The notes under the pieces: model-generated | What the model saw: only the letters and a program-made list of their open reading frames with translations | Databases searched by the model: none | What the model was told of the DNA's origin: nothing | Program-made: the position numbers and the translations under genes | DNA from: Fulvia fulva | Lineage: Eukaryota; Ascomycota; Dothideomycetes; Mycosphaerellales; Mycosphaerellaceae | NCBI RefSeq assembly: GCF_020509005.1 | Contig: NC_063024.1 | Coordinates: 744,001 to 808,000 of the forward strand | Reading direction: 5' to 3' | DNA: 64,000 nucleotides | Shown: positions 43,377 to 53,652 of the stretch, in pieces | Numbering within the stretch: position 1 is the stretch's first letter | How the letters are laid out: each line of letters opens with the position of its first letter

Positions 43377-44151
43377 ACTCCGCAGGCGCCAGATATGCGC
43401 GATGGTAGCAAGAGGAAGGCGATATCGAAGTGCTCACACGATACATGTACATGTATGGAGGTCAAGGAAACATGTCATGCACGTCATGCTGCCTCGGCCT
43501 GCGCCGGCGATTTGGAGCGTCCGTGCTCGGTTCGCGGCTGAATGGATCGTGCTGGACCAATTCCATCCATTTGAACGTCCCGGGAAATAATATCATTGAA
43601 CCGCGAAGTCGATCTGACCTGCCCGAAATGAAGTCCAAGCCGACTCCACGTTAGAAGGAAGCACTCTGGAAACATGAGAGATTGCTGGGTTGACAGACAG
43701 AATATGCAACCTCTGATCGCCATCTCAACTTCGCCTAGGATAAAATGTGCTGTTGGCGGTTGTGAACCTCCAAAGGTAAGCGTAGCGGAGTGGAGCTCTC
43801 TACCAACCCTTCTAGACTGCAAAGTAGCGTGCGATCCACGCTACCGCTACCCGACGTACAGTGCTTATTATACGACGACATAGGCGTGAGCGACGAGTAT
43901 ATGTTTGCGAGTTCGCCAACAGGCACAGTGCAGTAGGTCACGTGACCCTAAAACTTGAAAGTTGACCAATCAGAGCGGGCGCCAAGGCTAGTTGAGGGCT
44001 GGTATAGAGCTTCACTCCCTCGCTGACGCCTCACCTACGTACTCGCAAGCTCGTACTCCGGTGTGGCTAGCGCTCGGTCGCTACGCTTAATGAACCATCC
44101 AGTCCCAAGCTGCCTGCCACTCTCAAAGATCCCTCGTCGACCAGATAGCCA
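43377..44151. other. Intergenic region
   Basis: About 775 bp between the ADCK1-like gene promoter and the 3' end of the first membrane-protein gene. No supported feature. Confidence 0.45.
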
Positions 44152-45620
44152 TCAACACAGCTTCAGCTCAGACCAAGGGCGATCCCACACCGATGCATCG
44201 GCCAAGAGCTCGTCGTCCTCACGCAGACGTTCAGTCATGCCTTGCTCAAGCTCATAGCGCTGGTCCGTCTTCTCTTCGAACACATGGCTCGCGCGAAGTC
44301 CTTGAAACACCGCAGCCATCAGGAGTAGAAGAGACATTAGTCCCAGTGGCATTTTGACGAGTGACCAGGTGCTCATCTTGGTGTTTTGCTCCGGTACTGT
44401 GGGTATCACCTTCACTTGGCCAGGATCTGGAGTCGCACTCTCGGGAGTTAGTCTCCCGCCTTCCTGCTGAGAAAGATCTGGCGGAGGCGAGGGTACCTTC
44501 TGGCCTGGCCAGTGCTTCTGGCTCCGCAACTGCCACAGATCATCCTTGATCTTGATCAGCATCTGGCCAGTCTCACTGGCATGATTATCTGTGGCCCATT
44601 CCAGCTGCGCCATAAGAACCGCCTTCTCAATCTTCATCAGCAGTTCTTCCGCAGTCCGCTGGGTGCTGTGAATTTGCCAGTCCGGACTGTCAGGGTCATG
44701 GCTGTTGTAGTAGTCATTGAACCCCAGGAGGTCTGCGAGAGAATTTTGGGTCATGCTCAGACAACGTGTTGTGTAACAACCGCTTTCACATGCTTGATGG
44801 ACCGCAATTGTGCTCATGCTGAACCAGCTAGTGAAGTGGGTGGCGTTCTGGCAGGCTTGGTCACAGACGGGGAGGTACATGTGGACTTCTTCGCCGTCGA
44901 TGGTTGAGGTGTGGTCGACCATTTCTGGCTCTGAGGGGCCTTCGACCTCTTCATTTTCCACGCGGGAGGGGTTCTCACTGGCGAGGATATCACCCTGATC
45001 CAGGACCGTCTTGTCCTTCCCTGCCTCATCATCATTCGGAGAATACTCCATCTCCGGCCTCTGCCTTCGGACTTGTCCAAGGGTAATAATATCATTCTGA
45101 AGGAACGTCAACATCTTGATATTAGTCTCAGGATCCGGGATCTCATCCTTGTGCTCAAAATGAGCGGTAACAGCTCGTGTGACCACATTCACGACCTTAT
45201 ACCAGAGGACAGAGGCCTGCGCCAGCTCATGGCTCCGCTTGTCATCGGTCGTCCAGATGCCCTTCTTGTGCCACTCAATTTGCATAGCCTCGTGGTACTC
45301 TTCTTCCCAGCCTTTCAACATATTGAGTGAGGCTTTCAGGACGTCGACGCAGAGCTCTGAGAGGAGAATGGGGATCTGGCTCTGAGGAGCGTTCATGCAT
45401 ATGTCCTGCACCTGAGGAATACGCCCCTGGACGATCTGGACATTAAGAAGTCAGCATATTGTGTAGTTCACCTGCCGCATGATGGACTCACTCCTGCGTA
45501 CGTGAGACCGTCTCCGGTGTGGTTGCCAGGGTTGAACGCTGATGACACCTCGGGGTATAGAGGATGGGCGCATGTCAGCGTCGCTGCTGTCGCCAGCAGT
45601 AGCGGTAAGACTCGTTTCAT
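44152..45620 (-). CDS. Type I membrane protein of unknown family, tandem copy 1 (intact)
   Basis: Two exons, 45620-45492 and 45435-44152 (56-nt intron, GTGAGT...CCAG), give 470 aa. A clear signal peptide (MKRVLPLLLATAATLTCAHP) starts the protein. The outer part has several cysteines and predicted helices (CDQACQNATHF, ACESGCYTTRCL) and one acidic low-complexity stretch. Near the C-terminus is one membrane helix (LVKMPLGLMSLLLLMAAVF) and a charged cytosolic tail of about 50 residues. I do not recognise the family. It is the first of three same-strand genes with the same plan, and its promoter is similar to that of copy 2, which argues for duplication. It is the only intact member. Confidence 0.7.
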
Positions 45621-45698
45621 GTTCTGCCGAATGTGGCGGTGCTGCTGTAGGACATGCGTGGTAGGGTGGTGGATGTGGTCGCCAGAGGTTGTCGTCAG

Positions 45699-45806
45699 CC
45701 TTAAGAAGTTTCACCGATGTACAAGCGAGGCAGTCACACCGCGAACCAACCGCGTGGTAAGACACTAGCATCGAGCTCGCACGTGAATCATTTGGAGGAC
45801 ATGTGA
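45699..45806 (-). promoter_or_regulatory. Promoter block shared with copy 2
   Basis: This stretch upstream of copy 1 contains CTTAAGAAGTTTCACCG, GCGAGGCAGTCACACCGCGA and GGACATGTGA in the same order and spacing as 47350-47448 upstream of copy 2. On the minus strand CTTAAG may act as the TATA element. The similarity is clear by eye, although the coding parts are much more diverged. Confidence 0.65.
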
Positions 45807-45889
45807 AGACTCTGGAACCACTCTTCTCGGGAATCGTCTCAGGTTCAGCTCAAACAAGGGACTATCCTACTCTACTCAGTCGCCTTGGT

Positions 45890-47263
45890 CTACTCGGTTA
45901 CTTTGGCTATAAGCTCCTCCGTCTCGCTTATGCCATCGCTCATGCTCTCGTTCAGCTCAAAGGAGTCAGCAGTCCTCAATGCTCGATATTGCTGCTTGCG
46001 CTTCTGAGCATTGCAACGCTGGACGCAAAGAAGGACCACCAAGGAGAGTCCTAGCATGCCCAGGACGGAAGCAACCTGGGCCCATGTTGAGTGGAATGGA
46101 CTCAAAGACTTGTTGATCGCCTCGCTGTGGTTCTCGCCTTCTTCCTCTTCGGGCGAGACTTCTTCAGTCACTGGGACCGCCTCGTCATGTATTGGATCCA
46201 GTTCGTGTGTCTTTATCGGCATGAGCTTTGGTTCCTCCTCTGATTCCTGCTCCTGCTGAAGAGGTGGTGCCTCAAATGCAGTCCAGATCCCCGAGTCGAA
46301 AGCGCGCTCCAAGTCGGTTTGCATCTGGGCAACCATTCCATCAAACTCTTTCACCCCGTCACCTCCTGGATTAACGCTCGCCAGTCCCATCATAGTCTCG
46401 ACCTTGAGCGCAAGTTGCACTATGAGCGGCACAATACCATCGAACTTCTGTCGATTTTCGTCGGAAAGGCCATTGTAGTTCCGAACGATATTGAGGATAT
46501 CGTCGACAGCAAAACGAGCTTCGAGGAGAGCATCTGCGATCTGATCGCCCTTCTAGAAGTGCATCTTCAGATTGACGGCACGGACTTTCACCGCAGCTTC
46601 TGCTATGGCCACGTCCATCTGCGTGCGGCAAGCTTTGTCGCAGATCGAGTCTGAAAGGACATGCTTTGAAGCTTTCTCAGTGGACGGATCTTTGTTCAGG
46701 CGTTGAATGCGCATTTCCTGGACCCGGCTAACATCCTCCTGGAGTGCTGCCAGATCATGAGGACCCTCCTCGCTGGCCAGCTGCGTGCCGAGGTTGTTGA
46801 GGCGGTCGTTGAGGCGGCGGTCCACGGCTCCTTCGACGACGTGCTCGATCATGAGTAATAGCTCCGTCTCGGCAGCCTCCGTGTGGCTATCAGCTGCACT
46901 GTCACCTTCTCGGTAAGCGTCATCAAGCTCAGTCGCGGTCTCGAGCGAGAAGCCAATCACCTCGACGCATCCTGGGGTAAGGACTTTGTTGAAAGTGCCA
47001 TCTGCAGACGGTATGCAGTTCTTAGAAATGTTGGGAATATGTGCCTCCAGGAGCTGGAAAGGTCAGTGAAGAACGTGTGATCATGCTTGAGGGCATCAAT
47101 TTACCTGCTTGTCTTGGTCTGCCATCGCGGCTGAGACCTTGGCTTCTTCTGTTGCGTTTGCTTGCCTGAAAGCTCCGCCCTCTGACATTATTTTGACGTT
47201 ACGTGGGTACGCGTTGGTAAGTGTTGCTGCTGTTGCTGACAGCAATAATAGTGGAAGCTCCAT
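45890..47263 (-). pseudogene. Type I membrane protein, tandem copy 2 (in-frame stop)
   Basis: Exon 1 (47263-47105) encodes signal peptide MELPLLLLSATAATLTNAYP. A 51-nt intron leads to exon 2 from 47053. The frame runs to a TAG at 46553-46555, yet continues open in the same frame to 45890 with a coiled region, the membrane helix VASVLGMLGLSLVVLLCV and a cytosolic tail. Without the stop the product would be about 440 residues. TAG could arise from CAG by one C-to-T change. Alternatively a 39-nt in-frame intron (GTGAAA...CTAG) could remove it, but that is shorter than any other intron here. Treat as a probable pseudogene or a gene with a micro-intron. Confidence 0.5.
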
Positions 47264-47349
47264 GTCGTGTCCTGTGTGGTGGTATTGTCGCAGGTGTTGT
47301 GCAGTACAGTGGAGGATGAGCTAGGTACGTTCCAAAAGGATCTCGCTGG

Positions 47350-47448
47350 GCTTAAAAAGTCTCGCCGGTCTGACAGCGAAGCAGCCACAGCGCGAACCAC
47401 GCGGCGCTAGCTTGGCGTGCACACATGAATCATATGAAGGACATGTGA
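47350..47448 (-). promoter_or_regulatory. Promoter block shared with copy 1
   Basis: Contains CTTAAAAAGTCTCGCCGG, GCGAAGCAGCCACAGCGCGA and GGACATGTGA, matching 45699-45806. CTTTTTAAG on the minus strand is a plausible TATA element about 90-100 bp before the ATG at 47263. Confidence 0.65.
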
Positions 47449-47789
47449 CGGAATCTGTCTATTTGCAAGATCTGGATTTTGCTGCTACTGACCGTAGAGC
47501 CTACGCGAAAATCTACTTAGGGGTTACACGCCTCTGTTCTAGAGGCTGGCTAACATCTCCGCTACGTCACCTAGCAGTGTCCATGCAAATTATAGCACGC
47601 CCTCGGGCCACCATGACAGCTCGAATCCACCTCAACGTGGCACAGATCCGCTTCCAGACCATCATCGCCGTGATCCCCTGCCAAAAGACCCGCCTTCTCG
47701 CTATGCTCCAATTCCTCCGCCCCGGGTACGCTGCACTCTTCAAGGTCCTCCTTGATCATCTTCTCGTCCCTCTCCCGACGCTTATCGCG

Positions 47790-49022
47790 TCACATCATGA
47801 TATGTCCGATGCATACGAGTAGGACAAGGGACGTGAAGAAGGCCACGAGTCCCCAGTCGATGAGACGTGCGAATTTGACGTCAAACTCTTCGTTCTTTCT
47901 CTTTCTTGCATTGTGTGCCTCGATCTCGCCATAAGCACCACGCAGCGTCTTGATCTCCTGCAGCTTCAAGAAATCTTGCTCGATGGCACGAAAGCAATCT
48001 TCTTGATGGTATGGCTGTAGGCTTGGTGTACGACTTTCAACCGCTAGGAGATGACTTCGCCCAACTGAGAAGAGAGAGCTTCGGCGTCTGTGAAGGTGAA
48101 GTACTCGTATGGGACAAGAGCTTTGTCGTAGTTACCCTCGAGGTTGAGGAGCAGATCTAGGCCTTCGCGGACTTTGGTGTGGCAGACGGAGTACTCGAAT
48201 TGAACGGTGAGCGTGTCGGTCGAGTTTCCGTTGGGTGCACAAATGGCTTGGATGTTGTCCGAGGCGTCCTTGACGGAGTACCGCATCTGGAGTGATGTGG
48301 TCAGCAGAGAACTTTGGGCTCGATAGGGAATGATATACCTTGATTAGCTCTGCTTGTGCTGTCTCGGCCTTGGTAGGGATGTGTTTTGGTGAGGCAGATG
48401 GAAGGGCTGGGAGTGTTGTGCTGGGCTTCTCGATCGCAGCACTACCTTGGCTCTCTTGATTGGGACCGTTGTGCCATCCCACTGGAGTAATGCGACCTGG
48501 CAAGGTAGTGCGACGACAAGAGTCGATCCACTCTCCACGCTGTCGCTCCAAGCTGGTCAGATTTCTCTGGAGACCTTGGAGTGTCGTGCCCACCTGAACT
48601 TTGGCCTCGAGGTCCATCTCCAGTCTGTTGAAGTTGACGTAACTGTCAACGATCCGCTGGACGCTGGATAGCAGTTTGTATTTGCGAGTGTCCTCCTGAA
48701 GATTTCTCTCGCCATTGCAGCGCTCCTGATAGTATTGATTGAGCTGAGTGACTGCAAGATCAATGTTCTCAGCGCAGTTTTCGAGACATGATGATCTCGA
48801 AAATGAGCAATCTACTTTTACGAGATCGTTGCCGTACGACGCAGTCTGTCATACGCGTGTGAACTTCAAGATGCCCGAGCATGAATGGATTGAGCTTACT
48901 TCTGCACTGCACCCTGGTGCTGATTTTCTGCTCCATTGGAGGGTGTGAGACATCTCATCGTCAGGTAGCGCCTGCGTAAGCGCCGTGGCGACTGGAAGCA
49001 ACAATAGCACGATAGGCTTCAT
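47790..49022 (-). pseudogene. Type I membrane protein, tandem copy 3 (multiple lesions)
   Basis: Exons 49022-48900, 48845-48339 and 48286 onward join cleanly (54- and 52-nt introns) from a signal peptide (MKPIVLLLLPVATALTQA) through a cysteine-containing helical ectodomain. The third exon hits TAG at 48044-48046. The expected rest of the protein is still present, partly in another frame: DCFRAIEQDFLKLQEIKT, then the membrane helix DWGLVAFFTSLVLLVCIGHI, a TGA at 47790-47792, and an in-frame charged tail (RDKRRERDEKMIKEDLEE) after it. At least two stops and one frameshift therefore separate the pieces. A truncated secreted product of 290 aa remains possible. Confidence 0.5.
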
Positions 49023-49781
49023 TTTGTGCGACTTGTGGTGGTTCTGCAGAGGGATTGGTGTGAGTGACGTTGTTCTGTAGGGCAAAGAAGTCAAAGAAGT
49101 AGTGAGGTCATGGGCAAACGCTGGAATTGACGGCAAGCACGTGCCACATCCGCCGCCTGATCACATGTCAATCCGCTATTTGCGACTACGGATCTGTGGC
49201 CTCTTGTACAAGGCTCGAGCATAGTTTCATCAGTGTTTGAATAGCCGCAGATACTTTGCTCTATCGTGAACCACGCAACCACGGCAAAGACCTCGTTCTC
49301 GCATCGTTTTCCATGCCGACTGATGTTCCATCCCAAATGAGAAGGGTGCTCGTCAATCACGCACGTCTGATTGCGTCGACTGATATCAGGGGAGGGGGAG
49401 GAAGTTCCGGCCAGGACGAAGGTCAGGGCAGAGTCAGGAAGGGGCGATGATCTAGCGCGGATGGCGACACTAATGACGACGAGCTTGGGGAAGTCGTGGT
49501 CGAGGAAGACAATCTGGAGGACGGCAAGGTACATGTAGACTCGAAGACAGAAGACGAGAGGGCTCGAGAAGCAGCAATCTCATTCGTTGAGTTCGTTTCA
49601 TTTCATCGACGGCAGTGTCGTTCTACTCTATTCAGCGTGGCCTCGAGCTTTGTTGAGCGCCAGCCTAGCCAGCGTTGAGCTTTGTCAAGCGCCGGTAGTA
49701 AGTATGTACTCATCCATCATAACAGAAGCAAAGCAGAAAACCTTCCTTGCTCATTCGTAAGTATGTGTCTCCTTGCCCCGC
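49023..49781. other. Intergenic region
   Basis: Holds the promoter of copy 3 and the 3' UTR of the next minus-strand gene. A 147-codon minus frame here has no recognisable feature. The copy 1/2 promoter block is not obvious in front of copy 3. Confidence 0.45.
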
Positions 49782-51623
49782 CTAAGCGAAGGCACCCATG
49801 AGAACGGCAACGACACTGAACGCGGCAGCACCGAAGCCGCCGAGACCAGAAGCGCCGTTGTTATAGGTCGGTGGGGCCTCGGATGGCTGGCCAGTAGTGG
49901 CGTTGGCGGTTGGGTGAGTGAGGCCGATGGTGCCAGAGGCGAATGGGATGGTGCTGTTCGCAGAGACTGGGCCTGGGCCTAAGAGATACATGTCAGCATA
50001 GAGATCAAGGACAGGAGGATGAGATGCAAGCCCTGCCACATGAACATACCAAGCGGGTTCGGAGTACCAGGACATGGCAGTTCAGGGAGGATGCACAAGC
50101 CACTCCAGGCAGTAGTGTAGCAGGACTTGTACCCAGATGGGCATGGCTTACCGGTGGTGGTGGCGGCTGGGGTACCATCACATGGCAGTTCAGACAGAAC
50201 ACACGAGCCAGCCACGGCAGTAGTGTAGCAGAACTTGTACCCAGGTGGGCAAGGCACGTCGGTGGCGGCTGGGGCAACGAGGAGGGAGGTGGTCGAGTTG
50301 CAAGAGGTCGTCGATGGGTCGACAGTCTTGGTGGTAGTCTCGAAGGTAGTTGAGGTGGAGACCGAGGTGGAACTCGAGGTGGTAGTCTCGTCCTCGTGAC
50401 GCTTGCTGAGACCGAGCACAGCGCAGGCGTAGCTGGGGAACATGCCGCCCTGGTTGCACTGAGCGTCGCACTGCTTGAAGGACTGTGGAAGATGTCAGCG
50501 AAGTCATTATTTTGGATGAGGGTGAGGGCTTCGTACGTCGATCTTGCCTGGCTGGCACATGCAGCCAGCAAGCTCGAACTCGTGGCCTGCGATGACGAAA
50601 GGAGTGTTGCAGCCCAGCTCGGAGCTCCTCGTCTTCCAGCAGATCTCACAGCTGGAGTCGCGCTTGCTGGGAGGTGCCTTGACGGAGCCAGCACACTTGT
50701 TCTGGCGGAAAGTGTGGCCATATTCGTCAACGCACTTGGCGTCGCAGACCTTGAAGATGTCGTTGTTGCCGGAGGCGCAGACTGCCGTCAGTGGGTTGTC
50801 ACCAGCAGTATAGGCTGGGCTGTAAGCGCTGGAGAGAAGATTGGAGAAGCATGAGGTGCAGTCTGGGTGGTGTTAGCATGCGATGGATACGAACGAAGAA
50901 GACACGAGACTCACCCTCGGAGTAGCCCTCGTAGCCGGAAAAGACGTTCTCAGCCTGACGAGCCTGCATGAGACCGTGTCCGGAGCCAGCGCACTTGCTC
51001 TGACGGAAGGTGTGGCCGTACTGGTCAATGCAGAGCTGGTCACATGGACGGAAGAACTGGTCGTTGCCCGAGGCGCAGACGGCAGTGAGTGGGTTGTCAC
51101 CGTAGGTGTATGGTGGCTGGAAAGCGCTGGGCAGGGCGTTGGAGTAACACTGAGTGCACTCTGGATGTGAGGTCAGCACGTGAAGCGTCCATGACTCTGG
51201 AGGACTTGATACATACCCTCAGAGTAACCCTCATAATTGCCGATGACGTTCTCGGTCTGACGAGCCTGCTTGTGACCACCGTTCTGGACGGAGCCAGCGC
51301 ACTTGTTCTGGCGGAGGGAGTGTCCGAACTTGTCGATGCAGAGCTTGTCACATGGCCGGAAGGTCTTGTCATTGCCAGCGGCGCAGACGGCGACGAGTGG
51401 ATTGTCGCCCTCGAAGTAGCTGGGGTTGGAAGCGCTGGTGAGCATCCAGGAGTTGCAGGTGATGCACTCTAGCCCAATGTTAGTATGTGTGGTAGAGGCT
51501 CTCGAGGATATGAGAAGGGGACGTACCAGCGGAGTAGCCCTCATACGCAGATAAGTCCGCAGCATAAGCGAGTGGGAATGCCAAGATGGCGGCGGCCTTG
51601 ACGGCAGTCATGGCGGAAAGCAT
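49782..51623 (-). CDS. GPI-anchored cell-surface protein with three cysteine-rich repeats, one per exon
   Basis: Six exons (51623-51527, 51468-51217, 51160-50915, 50862-50537, 50482-50050, 49978-49782) join to 516 aa. After a signal peptide (MLSAMTAVKAAAILAFPLAYA) come three similar modules of about 80 residues, each beginning CxxC and carrying the pattern GDNPL-AVCA-GN(D/N), C(D)xxC(I/V)D(Q/K/E)(Y/F)GH(T/S)(F/L)RQ(N/S)KCAGS. Each module has its own exon with phase-1 junctions, so whole modules can be duplicated or skipped without a frameshift. A Ser/Thr-rich stalk (residues about 345-385) and two short C-P-x-GYK(F/S)CYTT motifs follow. The C-terminus (NGASGLGGFGAAAFSVVAVLMGAFA) fits a GPI-anchor signal. 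Function is unknown; a wall or surface protein is inferred. Confidence 0.85.
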
Positions 51624-52214
51624 GCTTGCTGTTTGGGGGTGTGTGTAGGAAGTTGTGGTGGTCGGAGGAGGTCTGTCGTGAAGTGCGGTGACCAAGCGAG
51701 TGTGGTGTTTGGGGTTGAGATGAGAAGAGTTATTGGGTGGATGGCGAAAATTCTTATGCGGTTGTGTGTGAGGCTCGTGCTCAAGCTGAAGGTGCAAATG
51801 ACGAAGATGAAACGGAGTCACGAGCGCGAGAATGAAGCAATCTCGTGAAGATGCGGGCTCAGTGATGGACTCGAGAGCCCGAATTGGCTGAAATGAGTTG
51901 TTGTCGACGCGGCGTGCGTTCGGATAGACAAGGCTCACGAAGGCGGAGGAAAGAACGGCGATCGAACTAAGGGTCAGTGAATGAGGACGGCAGCCTTGAA
52001 TGTCTGTCGTGTGTGTCCTCAGTGACGGAGCAAACATGGGCATTCGTGTGGCATGGAACAGCACGTATACAGCTAGCGTACTGCGGACTCACTCAATCGA
52101 GTCAAGCACACTTTGCCCCGATCCTCGTCTGCGCTTCCATCAGTTCGACGTGGCAATGTCCTCGCAGTCCTCGACAGCCATACACCCGTGTAGACCACAC
52201 ATATCCTCACCCAC
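51624..52214. other. Intergenic region
   Basis: About 590 bp holding the promoter of the cysteine-repeat gene and the 3' end of CMS1. The proximal part is rich in CTTCATCTT-type pyrimidine tracts on the minus strand. No gene. Confidence 0.5.
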
Positions 52215-53102
52215 TCAGAAGAACAGGAACTCCACCTTCCCTTCACCCTTCCCATACCTCCCCCTCAACTCCTCCCTCCCCAGCAACTTCACCAACGGCA
52301 CCTGAACCTCCTTCATATCCAGCACTCCCCTCTTCTTCTGATCAATATGACTCGCATCCACCACAACCCTCTCCAAGCCCTCCACCTTCAACGCCCCATC
52401 TTCCAGCAAATCAATCACCCTCTGCGGCGTCCCAACACCAATCCCCATCTTCGTCTTCTTGACCGTCTCAATGGCCTCCTTCAGCTTGATGTGCTTGGCG
52501 AAGAGTTTGGCGACTTTGCTGTCCTTCGTCTCAAACTTGCGTAGCGCGCGGGTCAGGTCTGCGGCGCGGAGGCCTGCGCCTGTTATGACGAGGGTGTGGG
52601 GGAAGGCTTTGGAGGTGGAGGATTGGGAGAGCTTCTTCTTGCGTTTTGCTGAGCCGGCGAATTGCTCTAGGAAGTCTGGGAGGACGTCTGTTGTCCGGGG
52701 CTTTTCGAAGGATGTTGTGTCGAGGATTGCTTTTGCTGTACCGAATGGTCAGCAGTCATGTCCATACCGTATCTTCTAGCATTTCCTACCTGGTATATGC
52801 ACGTCCTCCAATTCCACGGCACTCAGATCCGGCTGAAACCTCCTCGTCCTCTGCGCGATATGATCTGCCATCAACTGACTGTCCATATGCGCGAGCGCCC
52901 TGTTGATCCCCAGTTCACTGTCAAGGTTCGAGTGGTCGACATCGTCGGGCTTTTTCTTCGTTCTCTTCTTCTTTCTGGCTGCTTTCTTCGATTCGTCGTC
53001 AGCTTCGCGCTTGCGTTTCGTAGACTTGGACGCTTGAGGGTCGGGAGAGTCTGAGAGGTCTTCTATTAGAGGCACGCCGGCCTGGTCTTCTGAGTCCGAC
53101 AT
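52215..53102 (-). CDS. CMS1: Cms1-like small-subunit ribosome biogenesis protein
   Basis: Two exons, 53102-52790 and 52735-52215 (54-nt intron, GTAGGA...TACAG), give 277 aa. An acidic then Lys/Arg-rich nuclear N-terminus (KRKREADDESKKAARKKKR) precedes a degenerate DEAD-helicase-like core: LVITGAGLRAADLTRAL, VAKLFAKHIKL, MGIGVGTPQRVIDLL and VVVDASHIDQKKRGVLDM. The last motif replaces DEAD, as in the yeast 90S pre-ribosome factor Cms1. The splice restores VHIPAKAILDTTSFEKP. Likely role: early small-subunit processome in the nucleolus, without helicase activity. Length is usual for the family. Confidence 0.9.
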
Positions 53103-53652
53103 GGTTGGCGATGTGAAAGTGCAGAGATGTTCGTTGGTCGCAACTTCTTTCTTGACGTGCTTGAGATCTTATCTGATCTTCGGCATATCCTTGCTAGCGC
53201 CTAAAGCTTATATAACGTCGTGTTTGGGAAACCGCGTCGCGTGAAACCTCCATGGCTCTTTCTCTGTTATCCTACTGATATCGCCCAGCCTTATTGGACG
53301 AACGCCTGCTTCCGTCGACCACCGGTAACATGTCCCCTCAAAATCTTTAATGCTATCGCCGGTAGAAGGACTACTATCTTCGATCTACGTTTCTGCCCCC
53401 CAAGATCATGACCACAGAACGAAGAGGGATACTTGTATCAAGTCAATCTCATCGGCGTACTAAGACGAAGACTATTGTCTGTAACACCCGAGATCGGCGA
53501 CGAATTCGGTAAGTACCTCGAGACGTACCTCATCTGTCATTCCATGCTCCTGCGCTTGCATGGAACCCGCTGTCGTACATCTCAAAGCATATACAGGGAG
53601 CTCAGATTGCTTTTTTTGGAGCATCTGCTCTATCAGTAATTTCCTGTGTCGC
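53103..53652. other. Divergent promoter region
   Basis: About 550 bp between CMS1 (minus) and the CoA-transferase gene (plus). The CoA-transferase frame is open upstream to 53560 with no good start there. No other feature. Confidence 0.5.

Noticed and set aside
49091..49534. 147-codon minus-strand frame with hydrophobic start as a fourth membrane-protein gene
   Set aside because: No signal peptide of the family type, no membrane helix at the end and no shared promoter block.
53560..53652. Upstream extension of the CoA-transferase to 53560
   Set aside because: The extra 31 residues do not resemble the family and the ATG at 53653 begins a normal soluble N-terminus.
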